A stretch of DNA of 64,000 nucleotides from Fragilariopsis cylindrus CCMP1102 (taxonomy: Eukaryota > Bacillariophyta > Bacillariophyceae > Bacillariales > Bacillariaceae): NCBI GenBank assembly GCA_900095095.1, contig FMBT01000440.1:42151-106150 (forward strand), read 5' to 3'. Shown here piece by piece: positions 22,675-33,882 of this stretch (position 1 is its first letter; each line of letters starts with the position of its first letter). The notes under the pieces were generated by a model. The model did no database searches. It had not been told where the DNA came from and saw nothing but the letters and a program-made list of their open reading frames with translations. A program made the translations under genes and the position numbers.

Positions 22675-23698
22675 GATGCTTCTTGATATCTTCAAGTTAA
22701 CTTGTACAGTAAGTTACTGTATTTACCAGAAAGAAAATAGCAACGGATTAATAATAATGCAATGAACTGAATGAGAACAATTGAATGAATGAGACGGTAT
22801 TATGTCAATCAGTGTCCATTGCCAATAATTGAAGAAAAAACCAGATTTTCGACGATCGATGTCGCGTGGATAGCATACAGTACTGTACATTATAAATTCT
22901 TGTTCTGCTTTCTGGTTGCACTTTCTCTTCCTATTAGAAGCAATCGTACTAAATTTCACATGAGATCTTAAGCCATGCAAAGATATTCATTCGCATCACC
23001 ACGAACCGAAGTGTGTCTCCACACTTTGAGCATGCGCTAACTTCTATTTTAAACATACATCGATAATGCATTTTTTTTTTGCCAATGATTTTTTTTTTGC
23101 CAATGAAATTTTCTAAACACACATCGACAATGGCGCGTGCATTGATTATGAAAATATCTTATTGGATGTGTCACGTTAGAAGTAGTTCAATGTGCTACAT
23201 TTAACATGAGATCCAACACTTAAGCCATGCAAAGATGATTCATCGAATCGAAATCAATCAATCCCGAATCCCACATGTCAATTGTAATTGATTCGATTTA
23301 TTTAAGATATTTGATTCGTATTCGTGATGGAGGGCAATAATCACTATTTGCTGGATGCATACTATTTTGTCGAATCTTCATACCAAAAACCGATTTGTGT
23401 CTCCTGCTTTGAGCATGCGCTACACATTTTCAATTTGTATATTTTAACACAAACATCGATAAAATGGCGCGTGCATTTGATTATGAAAATATCTTCTTAT
23501 TGATGATGTGTCAGCAGAAACTTCTAGAATAGGTCCGATACGACTAACTACTAGATAGTAGATAGGATGTCATCTTCGTCAACTAGAGACTGTAATAGAA
23601 ATAGTGAAGCAACATCCACCCCTGGGATAGAATACGTACTGTAGTAAATAACAATCAATCAACAACACAGTTATTAATATACTAGTAGTACACTGACA
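22675..23698. other. Divergent intergenic region with an imperfect direct repeat
   Basis: This lies between two divergently transcribed membrane-protein genes. A block containing GAGCATGCGCTA, ACATCGATAA and TGGCGCGTGCAT, ending at GAAAATATCTT, occurs at about 22975-23160 and again at about 23215-23500. It may hold shared promoter elements, but I see no recognised box. Confidence 0.6.
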
Positions 23699-24799
23699 AT
23701 GACACGAAAATCAGTTCAAGGTGGGCATTGTACCTATCCCGATGATGAAAATTGTGCCCTCGAAAAACAAGGATGCAACGATTCTACCAACTTTCTTTCC
23801 AGTCGTGAAATGCAAAATGGACCCGGTATGGCACATGGTGGTAGTTGTCGATGGCAAGATTCCGTCAAAGGTACCAAGCTGGGCCAATGCGATGATATAA
23901 GCAATGGTAACAGCGAGGGCGATGATTATTATCATTGTTCGCCCAACGCTGAATCCTGTCAATCAGAATCAGACTCTACTACTCCTGATATTTTTACTTC
24001 AAATAATGACTATGACAAAAATAATATTAATAATAATAATAATTGCGTGGTAGGAGATACTTTCTTTGGAAGATGCAACAGCGATTTACGGTGTGCATGG
24101 TCGCCGGAGGATTGTGACGACAATGATGGTACTATAGATGATAATAGAAGCAACAGTGACTTTTGGACATTTCCAGTATTCGATTGTACCTGCGATAACG
24201 TCCAGGTGGGAGCATGTAGTACAAAAGACGCAACAGATCTTGCGGCAACAGCCACCGAAGACATTTTTTGTGCAGTCTCGTCGGATGGATGCGATGACAT
24301 GCAGACGTGGATCCGTCCCACGGATGTCATGGGTGTCGCTGGATTCGACTGCTACCTTTGCCGTGAAGAATCAACAACAACAACAACAATAACGACAACA
24401 GCAACAGCACCACCTACTATCAGTACCACCACAGCGCCACCACCTGCTATCAGTACCACCGATACCGATACTACTGACACCATTAGCAGTAGCAATAGCA
24501 ACAATATGAATGATAATGACAACAATGACAACAACAGTGGACTCATTGTCGGTGTAGTGTTGGGCGCGGTTGCCATTCTTTCGATTGTTGGTTTTGTCGG
24601 ATGGAAGTTAGTCTATAGTAGTAGGAATAGGAGTTTTCTAACAGCCAAGGAACGATCATTCAACAACGAACCTCCCACAACAGCCGTGGAGTTGTCGTCG
24701 GAAAGCTATGGCAGTGGCAACGATGAACACGCACATCAACATCGCCGCACTAAGATAGATTTGGGGGACAACGTCTCTGTTCTGAGTGATGATGAATAA
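23699..24799 (+). CDS. Cys-rich single-pass membrane protein
   Basis: The frame gives 366 residues. The first 220 hold about 22 cysteines in two diverged modules: one with G-G-H-C-T-Y-P and G-G-S-C-R-W-Q-D, another with F-G-R-C-N-S-D-L-R-C-A-W and G-A-C-S-T-K-D, each closing with an aromatic-Cys segment such as F-D-C-Y-L-C. A Thr/Pro-rich stalk (T-T-T, A-P-P) follows, then a membrane helix at about 279-302 (GLIVGVVLGAVAILSIVGFVG) and a 64-residue cytoplasmic tail. This is a receptor-like layout. Oddly, no signal peptide is visible at the chosen ATG and an in-frame stop lies upstream, so a first exon carrying the signal may have been missed; a splice acceptor near TTCAAG|GTGGGC would fit. Family not recognised. 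Confidence 0.78.
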   Translation: MTRKSVQGGHCTYPDDENCALEKQGCNDSTNFLSSREMQNGPGMAHGGSCRWQDSVKGTKLGQCDDISNGNSEGDDYYHCSPNAESCQSESDSTTPDIFTSNNDYDKNNINNNNNCVVGDTFFGRCNSDLRCAWSPEDCDDNDGTIDDNRSNSDFWTFPVFDCTCDNVQVGACSTKDATDLAATATEDIFCAVSSDGCDDMQTWIRPTDVMGVAGFDCYLCREESTTTTTITTTATAPPTISTTTAPPPAISTTDTDTTDTISSSNSNNMNDNDNNDNNSGLIVGVVLGAVAILSIVGFVGWKLVYSSRNRSFLTAKERSFNNEPPTTAVELSSESYGSGNDEHAHQHRRTKIDLGDNVSVLSDDE

Positions 24800-24989
24800 A
24801 GAATATAAAACAATATCAACTATGCTTTTTAAAAAGCATAACTGATGTATATGTATATATAGGATGTCAGCAAAATATAATATAGAAAAACAAAAATTGC
24901 ACATTATTTTACTTCATTTTTATTCATCAATGTATTAGAACAGAAGTAGTATTAATAGGTGTTGTTGTCGTTTGTCTATGGTGATCTAT

Positions 24990-25127
24990 AATGTAGCTAA
25001 CTATTAATGATATAATATCTCTCTCCTAGTGCAGTGAGTACAGTGGATCAATTCTGTGTTCTAATTTACCTGGTGATGGTATGTTTAAATAATGAATTGT
25101 ATGTATTTTGGACCATCAGTGTTTTTT
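24990..25127 (+). mobile_element. Fragment of the R190-family central module
   Basis: The block ATCAATTCTGTGTTCTAATT and the following bases match the reverse complement of 18640-18720 and the forward sequence near 36725. It leads directly into the R190 array. Confidence 0.65.
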
Positions 25128-27010
25128 GATCAGAAATGAACCACAAAATATCTCAAATAAAAGGGTTCCACAAGACAACACCAGATGGGTCAGGTGCACA
25201 AAAATCCACATAGTGTACTAGAGCATTGCTTTTACCTCCTACAACTTTTCTGTTCCTCTTATTGCAGAATGATATTAATTTTGCTGCTGTGAAACAACAT
25301 GATTTTTTGATCAGAAATGAACCATAAAATATCTCATTTGAAAGGATTTCAGAGAACAACACCAGATGAGTTGGGTGCACTAGCATCCACTTAGAATACT
25401 AGAACATCGAGTTTGTCTCCTACAACTTTTCTGTATCTCTGGTTGCAGAATGATATTAATTTTGCTGTTGTGGAAGGTACACAATCATGATTTTTTGATC
25501 AGAAATGAACCATAAAATATCTCATTTGAAAGGATTTCAGAGAACAACACCAGATGAGTTGGGTGCACTAGCATCCACTTAGAATACTAGAACAGTGTGT
25601 TTGCCTCCAACAACTTTTCTGTATCTCTGGTTGCAGAATGATATTAATTTTGCTGTTGTGGAAGGTACACAATCATGATTTTTTGATCAGAAATGAACCA
25701 TAAAATATCTCATTTGAAAGGATTTAAGAGGACAACACCAGATGGGTTGGGTGCACTAACATCCACTTAGAATACTAGAACAGTGTGTTTGCCTCCAATA
25801 ACTTTTCTGTATCTCTGGTTGCAGAATGATATTAATTTTGCTGTTGTGGCAGGTACACAAACAACATGATTTTTGATCAGAAATGAACCATAAACTATCT
25901 CATTTGAAAAGATTTAAGAGGACAACACCAGATGGGTTGGGTGCATTAACATCCACTTAGAATACTAAAACAGTGTGTTTGCCTCCCACATATGTTCTGT
26001 ACCTCTGGTTGCAGAATGATATTAATTTTGCTGTTGTGGCAGGCACACAAAAATAATAGCAAGATTTTTTGATCAGAAAAGAACCATAAAATATCTCATT
26101 TGAAAGGACTTAAGAGGACAACAACAGATGGGTTGGGTGCATTAACATCCACATAGACTACAAGAACATTGAGTTTGCCTCCTACAACTTTTCTGTACCT
26201 CTGGTTGCAGAATGATATTAATTTTGCTGTTGTGGAAGGTACACAAACAACATGATTTTTGATCAGAAATGAACCATAAACTATCTCATTTGAAAGGATT
26301 TCAGAGGACAATACCAGATGGCCCAGGTGCACTAACATCCACAAAGTGTTTTAGAACATTGTGTTTGCCTCCTACAACTTTTCTGTTTCTCTGGTTGTGG
26401 AATGATATCCATTTTGCCTTTATGGCAGGCACACAAAAATAATAACAAGATTTTTGATCAGAAATGGACCATAGAATATCTCAGATGAAAGAGGTACAAA
26501 GAACAACAATAGATGAGTTGGTTGCACTAGCATCCACATATAATACTAAAACATCGTGTTTACCTCCTACAATTTTCCTGTACCTCTGGTTGTGGAATGA
26601 TATTCATTTTGCTGCTGTGGAAGGTACACAAAAAACAAGTTTTTCTACTGGAATGAACTTCAAAATATCCTATTTGAAACGATTTCAGAGGACAACAACA
26701 GATGGGCCAGGTGCACTAACATCCCAATAGTGTACTAGAATATTGAGTTTGCCTCCTACAACTTTTCTGTGTCTCTGGTTGTGGAATGATATTCATTTTG
26801 CTGCTGTGGAAGGTACACAAACAACAAGATTTTCTATTGAAAAGAACCATAAAATTTCTCATTTGAAAGGATTTCAGAAGACAACAACGGTTGGGTTGGG
26901 TGCACTAACATTGACAAAGTATATTAGAACAGTGTATTTGCCTCTTACAACTTTCCTGTACCTCTGGTTGCGGAATGATATTCATTTTGCTGCTGTGATA
27001 GGCACACCAT
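25128..27010 (+). repeat. R190 satellite array, about ten units
   Basis: The landmark GATCAGAAATGAACC recurs at 25128, 25309, 25497, 25685, 25875, 26071, 26261 and 26456, and in degenerate form near 26646 and 26830, giving spacings of 181-196 bp. Each unit contains CATTTGAAAGG, GTGCACTAACATCCAC, GTTTGCCTCC and TTTTGCTGTTGTGG blocks. Units diverge from one another. Short open frames in the array (25153-27027) arise from the repeat. Confidence 0.93.
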
Positions 27011-27019
27011 TTAATGGGG

Positions 27020-27250
27020 TTATTTGATGTCTGCCGTATTTGAGCCTACATTATGAGATACCAGTAGGCTTAGGAGACTAAAGAATATAGCAGTCCTCCA
27101 TCCTATAGGTTAATTGTAAACTTTGTGGTTTATTTTTCCAAAAAATGACCCTTTAGGTGTATATATTTGATGCTAAAGTTGTTGATATATAATAGACTAA
27201 CAATTACTAGTAAAATTGGGCATGATTTAGTTTTTATATTAATAACTAGT
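27020..27250 (-). mobile_element. Right-end region of the R190-family element
   Basis: The sequence from GAGCCTACATTATGAGATAC through TTGGGCATGATTTAGTTTTT is the reverse complement of 17645-17880 and parallels 50480-50690. The outermost CGCGTTAACAAATACA part is absent, so the end is truncated. Confidence 0.7.
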
Positions 27251-27256
27251 TCCACG

Positions 27257-27279
27257 CAGGGGTAATATTATTACCCCTG
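27257..27279. repeat. Short perfect hairpin
   Basis: CAGGGGTAAT and ATTACCCCTG are separated by three bases directly beyond the truncated element end, flanked on both sides by TTCCACGC. Confidence 0.7.
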
Positions 27280-27716
27280 GTTCCACGCGGAAACTATTCA
27301 ATGCTTTTGACAGGTCCCCCGGCGCGAAAATTCAAAAATGATATCTGTTGAGGGTGTAACGAACCAAAGTGGTACGTACTATTATTGTACAGAGTAGATG
27401 ATTCCCATATCCATAATATAAAGTTCTTACAGTACAATATGATACATAATATGTTACTACTACGGTATATTAATTGATAATGGAAAAGTTAGTTACGTTA
27501 ATTAAAAGAAATATTATGAATTATGTATAACAAATAAATATAAATACTGTAGATAATATTCAATAGACTGGAAGTGATGATTACATAATTTTTTACCCGT
27601 TTTTCTTTGTTTTGTTTTGAAACTGCATCTGTTTTCTCCTGGCATATGTTTAAGATATGTGTATAATATATGCTTAGAAGAACAACATGAAGCTGCTTTG
27701 ATTTTTTTTATTTGTT
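27280..27716. other. Intergenic, 3' side of the subtilase-like gene
   Basis: AT-rich, with no open frame or motif worth calling. Confidence 0.5.
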
Positions 27717-30700
27717 CTATCTAACCCCAACCGCAAATGGTCCGGGATTAAATGGTTTATCAAAGAAACTTTCAATAGGAAACAGAAAATTTGGGATCGG
27801 ACACTGTTGTCCATCATTAGCATTCATGAGAGCAGCAGGACCAGTGGGGTAACTGTTACTTGGTGGATAACTAGCATCAACTAATTCAATTAATAATTCA
27901 ATAGCTGCTAATGCATTCACGAATCCAGTACCAGTTAAGAAATCAAATCCAACTTCATTCATATCAATGGATGTTTCTTCAAGTATTCTAAAGATATTAG
28001 CTGGTAATGAACAATCAAAGGGTGGTAGAGTCGGTGAATCGGTCGGAGCAGTCGTCGGTGAAGTGGTCTTCTTCGCCTTCTTTCTTTTAGATTTTTTTGT
28101 AGTTGGTGCTTTAGTAGATTTTACTTTTTCACGAACTTCTCCTTCACCTTCACCTTCACCAAGACTACTACTACCAAGACGTTGACCACCACCTTCTGTT
28201 AATTGTTTACACGCCTGAAGCAAGATAATACCAACTGCTGATACACTAGGAGCAGAAGCGGATGTACCAAAGAAACGAGGTGGAGAATCAGACAGTTCAT
28301 TCCCAACCCGTTCATTCTTACTTATACCAAAACCAATAGAACCAAAGAAGGTAGTGAAATCCCTGTCATTGCCATTTAATATAAAATTAAAGATATACAA
28401 GGTATGGTATGGTATGGTATGGTATGGTATTTATATATAAGAAAAAGGTAACCGAAACAGAAAAAAAGAACAAAAAAGAATTGGAACCGTGTAAGTATAA
28501 GTATTACAATCACATAAAGAGTAGATAGTGTAGTGTGATCATGTCTTGTATGACATTACGACGACAGTTACGAACAGTTATGTTACGTACCCATCCGGTC
28601 CAGTAAAACGTGGTTGTGGTAATATAAGTGGTTCTGGATAACGATTACCCTCATTGTCAAATAACAGTGGTATACCACCTAATGCTGTAAATGATTCCGC
28701 CTCTAATTGACCAAATGTTTGTTGACTAAATGCAGCAGCCACCGCAGCAACATTCGGTGTATTCGCTGGTCCAGTGATTGTTGCTGAATTAATTGGACCC
28801 GGTTCCACTGAATTAAATTCTGTACCAAATGAGATCCATTTCATTAATGTTCCCTCCGGATCGGGATTACCCGGCCCACCAAAATATGGTATCACTAAAT
28901 CAAATATTCCAGAACTATCATCATTTTCAAACACTTTCTTATCAAAAACTATTTCTTCAAACGCATCACCAAAAAAATTATCATTAATACTTGAACTTAT
29001 AAAGGGTTTTTCTTGGTCTTTATTTTCTTTGAATAAATAAAAATCAAAATCTAACTGTGTACCAGGTGGACCAGAAATTGAGGCCCATGGTTGATCCCAA
29101 TATAATGTTAAATTACCGGTTGGACCGTTTACATTTACATCAATTCTTTGTTTCACATTCCCACCACCAAAATCATGACACGACATATATGTTCCTAGAG
29201 GTTCAAGGAACGCTGCATCTATTTCTGGTCCACATGGTATACCTTTGTATCTTGCTTCATAGGAATTATCAAACGTATTTCCTGCTGACGAATAATATTG
29301 TACACCCTGTTCGGCAGCAGCCTCAGCAGCCTTTGCAGTTAAACCCAATTGATAAACTGGTTCTTCAAAAAAACCTATAATATGAATAGCGTATAATGTA
29401 TAGCGTATAAGGTAGGTATAGTAAATAAGATTAGATTAGTCCGTTTTCTTATATACAAAAACAACAAAAATCAAGAACAAAATCAAAAACAAGCAGACGG
29501 ATCGACAAACAAAATCACACACACACCATCATGAAAATAAATACAAATCGTAACGCAATGCAAGACAATGCAACGCAAGACGAAGAGACAATGCAACGCA
29601 ATGATGCAAGACAACGCGTTATAATAATATAATAGGTAGGAAACAGAAAAGGACCTACTTACGAATATCATCTACAATGACATCACATCCCACCTCCACT
29701 AATGCATTAATGGCTTCCGCGAAGTTACCAAATAAAAATCCAGTATAAAAATATATTTGTACACCAGGAATTAAATCATAAATTAATTGTGCCATTGCAC
29801 GTCCTTCATCATTACTACATTGACCAGGTGCTTTTAGTGCATTATCATTTACTACGATCACACGATTCCCATCTTCCGCACTGGGTAAATTACCAGTTTG
29901 AATATCATCCTGTTCGGTGATATCTTGTGGTGTGCAGGCATTAATATTTTGATCATAGGAATTACTAATGATACCAATTTTTAATCCCTCTCCTGTCAAG
30001 TCTAGTCCAGGATACTTTCCTAATAATGTCGTGATTTGCATTGCCGCTATTGCTTGACTTTTCACCGACCCACTTCCAGTAAAACGATCATTATTATTCG
30101 GATCATTATTATTTTGCGTACTTCTGGATGATGATGTTGGTTTGACAAAAGTAACTTCTGATAATTCTTCTATTTCATTTAATGTTTCATCACATAAATT
30201 CATCCAACCCGTAATTAAATAATCAAAACAACTAGTAGAAATAAATCCATTGATAGTTTGAGTCATCTCAGTACAAAATTGTTCCGAAGTAACGTTACCA
30301 CTACCACCAGCATTAGGATTAATAGTAATCGACACAGCGATTTGTGGCATTGATGATGAGGATGATGCTCCTGAAGCAATAGTCGAATCACCAGAAGAAC
30401 TAGAAGAAAACGGTTTAAAGATTGTTCCAGCCAATACACCGTAAATGTCATTGGATTCAATAACAATATCACGTTCAGTGATGTCGGCGTCGGCGTCAGC
30501 ATCGGTATCAGTATTACCGGTATCGGTCTCATCTTCATCAACAAAAAGGGTTTCTAAATCTAATATACTACCAAGATTACGACGATGATGACGTGTTTGA
30601 GCAGATTCTTTACTGCAGGTGACATCCGCAATTATATGTACCTTTTCATTCTTCAACCCATCATTCTTTCTAGTGAGTGTACTTGCATCGACATCGACTG

Positions 30701-30761
30701 TGACAACAAATACTGTTACAACACCCACGAGAAGAAGAAGAAGAACGTTCATAGTAATCAT
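27717..30761 (-). CDS. Secreted subtilase (S8) homologue, probably catalytically inactive
   Basis: Exons 29663-30761, 28591-29374 and 27717-28362 join at GTAAGT/ATAG and GTACGT/ACAG to give 842 residues. Residues 1-27 are a signal peptide. After an acidic, Ser-rich pro-region the subtilase core runs from about 260. In this S8 subgroup I expect a catalytic Asp in a VGVLSDSF-like strand, a His in GRAM..IVHDIAPGA, an oxyanion Asn in SAAGN and Ser in GTSASAP. Here the first reads I-G-I-I-S-N-S-Y (Asn267), the second G-R-A-M-A-Q-L-I-Y-D-L (Tyr328), the third S-S-A-G-N (Asn399) and the fourth G-T-S-A-S-A-P (Ser662). So Asp and His are both replaced while Ser and Asn remain. A Lys/Thr-rich insert (about 710-745) interrupts the C-terminal part. 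An extracellular binding or regulatory pseudoprotease is inferred; a slightly different alignment of the Asp could change this. Confidence 0.88.
28401..28430. repeat. Intronic pentanucleotide microsatellite (GGTAT)6
   Basis: Six GGTAT units lie in the second intron of the subtilase-like gene, close to its 3' end on the coding strand. Confidence 0.9.
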
Positions 30762-33700
30762 TTGTTCGCTTGTTCAGTTCGTCCTTTCGACTTTTATGCG
30801 TGAGAGGTGAGGTTTGTGTGGTTGTCTGTTTGTGTACTTTTATCAAAAAATACACTTGGTTTGTACAGTATGAACTACTGAAACGTAATTGTAACACTCT
30901 TTGTTATTGTATGTAACTGTAGCAATCTATACGAGATACAGTATAGATGAGTTATTGGCTGTAGCTACAATGTATACAGTATTTGCTTTTCTTGGTTCTC
31001 ACTTTTTGATTTTTGATACGCGATGAAGATGAATAGGATGATGATGACTTGACGAATCTTCGAAATACTTTTCTCAAAAAATAACTTGCCGATGACGCAT
31101 TAAGTTGAACAAATAATGTAATTGTAGCAATCTGTACGGTACGGTAGATATATACAGTATAGTAGATAAGTTACTGGCTCGCTGTACAATGTATGCAGTA
31201 TTTTCTTGGTTCTTAGGAACTTTGATACGCGATGGGAATGCAATGAGATGATGAAGAAGAGGACTAAGTTACGTAATTGATTCGACAAATTAATTTTGAT
31301 TCAGGTCTAATTATTATTTCATTGATACGAGGAATTTTTTTTGGGTGGAAAGCAAGTCGAACTAAAAAGTTTATGTGAATTAAGAAAAGAAAAAAAGGAT
31401 TGCAATGACTATGTCGTGTAAATTACCCTAAATAGTGAAATCAAATAGCGTCATTGGTCCCCTAAAGAAAATTTCCTACCCTCCACAAACGCACAAAATT
31501 GCACAAAGAATTAGCGATGAAGTCGCCGATACTCGTAAATACTACCTGTCCTCCTCCTTCTCATAGTAATATTATTATATTGCGTGAAGTCTGCTTCTTC
31601 ACTGTTCATCTTGTAACGGTATTTGATGTCATCACTGCATACAGTATATGAGGATTGATATACAGTACCATATATGTTATAATAATGCGGTCACTATTTC
31701 AGTTATTTATGATAGAAGACGAAATACCCTATTTGCATTTTTCAACGTCGCCTGAGGCATCGACTGTTTTTTGCATCGACTGTTTTACAAATTCGGGATT
31801 GGAATTCACCGAAACAATTAACTAAATTCACAAACATTAATTTTTACAAGTCATACCGTTAATTGATTTAAACTAAATTCGTATTTAAATCTTTCCAACG
31901 GATCTATTATTACATCTTCAAGTTCATCATTTATCTGCATTGTCGATGGCACACAACATTTTTATAAACGTCATACTTTTAAGTTACCGTTAAGAGATTT
32001 AAACTAAATTCGTATAATTGTATATCTTTTCAACGGATGTATTTTTATATACAACGATGCTTAGTACTGTACACAATGACTGATACCGCGATGGGAATGC
32101 GCGTTCACAAGTTGTCGCGCTTTACTGTACTTACAATTCTTTACTTCCTGTACACGACACAGGAGTATTAAAAATTATACTGAGACAAAATAGTAAATGC
32201 CAATAAGTTCCCTATCTTTTTTTTTAATATAATATTTTGATTAATCTTCCGATCATTCTTTTTTGTTTATTAATAAAAAAATGATGTGTATGTACCAGTA
32301 TTATTGGACTGTACGTAATAAGAGTAAGTACGTTCCGGTAGTTGGATTGGCTGGTTGGATTTGTTGACGGAACTTTAGCTACCATTGTTTGTATGCAGTA
32401 TATGATACTCCCGTACTGTAAGTGCAGATAACCAATGCATCAAGGTTGTAATGCATGTTGTTATGTTCTCCTCTGCCGTGAATGAACTTATGAAAGTATC
32501 TAGTATTCAACTAAGTACTGTATTAGGAATAAATAAAACTGTCATAAAATCCCTGTCCCAGCCCGATCCAATCGGGAGGGGACAGACTACCCTCTCTCTT
32601 TTACTACCCAGGACAAACTACCGCCCCTCTCTATTCTACTCTTTAGTCACGTTGCTTTATCACAATTACACTCAAGCATCACAAGCTATTCGTGTTTTGA
32701 TTATTATCGCGCCAGTCGACTAATTCGACTACCAAATATAAGATATTGAGTCCCGTAAGACTCAATATAAGATCCAAATCAGGGCCTAATGAATCGCCCA
32801 ATAATACACAATAAATGGAGATAGCCTTGTACAGAAGAAACACCAACACATGAGATTAGGAACACAGGATGTAAACAACATACTGTTCTCACTTTAATCT
32901 CTAAAGTCATTGTAACTCTAATATAACATTAACAATAACAACCACTATATGTCTTAGCATTTACTTCTAATATTCGGTTCCGCTATTACTTAGTCGAAAC
33001 TGTAATTATTGTTCACGCATCGAAGGTAGACTTAATTTCTTCAAAGTATCATTGAAAAGGTCCCCGTACATGGTAAACTGTGCGTGCCATTGTATTGATT
33101 CTGCTTGTTGTGTTTATGCTTGTGTTTGTGTTTCTCCCGGTCGATCGAAAACGAAATTGGGAGGAAGCAAGAAGAGGGAGAAGGACCTTTTCGTCGCGGC
33201 AAATGATCATAGAAGAAGAAGAAGAAGTCGGCCGGGATCATAAACGAGTGAGTCGAGTCGAGTCGAGTCCTATCATTCGGACACCCATTCCGCGGTCCTT
33301 CTTCATCCGACCCAGATATGGTCCGCCGTTCGAGTTTGACCGCCATTAATTGTGTTCGGGCTGGCTATGGTTTATCCTGTTCGTCCGTCCCCGTCGAGAA
33401 GATCCACTTTCTGATCCAGAACTATCCAAAGGTCGTGGGATTTTAGATGCGACTACACAGAACTGGACATGATCGGCCATACCCCCTACTGGCTTTGATG
33501 GACGAATCCCCACCTCCACACCAACCCTCATCATTCACAAGGTTCCTCCCGAGGACGTCGTCGCCGATCGTTGTGGCCGCCGTATTCGACAACCCCGCGT
33601 CACAATATACCCGAGGACGAACGAGGATCCCGGAAATTGTAGTCCTCCACAAATATACCGCGGGATCGAGAGACCCCTCCTTTCGAAGGCATGGCAAGAA

Positions 33701-33882
33701 CACGAAAAGGAACACAAGCACACACATACACAAGCATGTTCCTCACCTATCAGAATTTCTTCATTACATTTTCATTTAAATCTCACGTATCCTAGCCGTT
33801 ATTCTTCTCTTCTTTACCTTTACAATTTTCAGTCTATTATTGTTTTTGCTACAGAGACCGTTACGTTACATATAGTACAGTT
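30762..33882. other. Long intergenic region with local duplications and a GC-richer block
   Basis: A block with GTAGCAATCTGTACGG, TACAGTAT and TTTGATACGCGATG elements is present twice (about 30910-31030 and 31118-31245). A second duplication holds GATTTAAACTAAATTCGT at about 31865 and 32000. The part from about 33080 to 33730 is richer in G and C than its surroundings and has overlapping open frames on both strands, including a + frame at 33080-33349 with a hydrophobic start. I cannot assign a gene. Confidence 0.5.

Noticed and set aside
25128-27010. CRISPR-like array
   Set aside because: Units of about 190 bp diverge over their full length and there are no short conserved repeats with unique spacers. 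The genome is eukaryotic.
32451-32723. 90-residue open frame (+)
   Set aside because: It lies in AT-rich intergenic sequence, with no domain and no signal for transcription.
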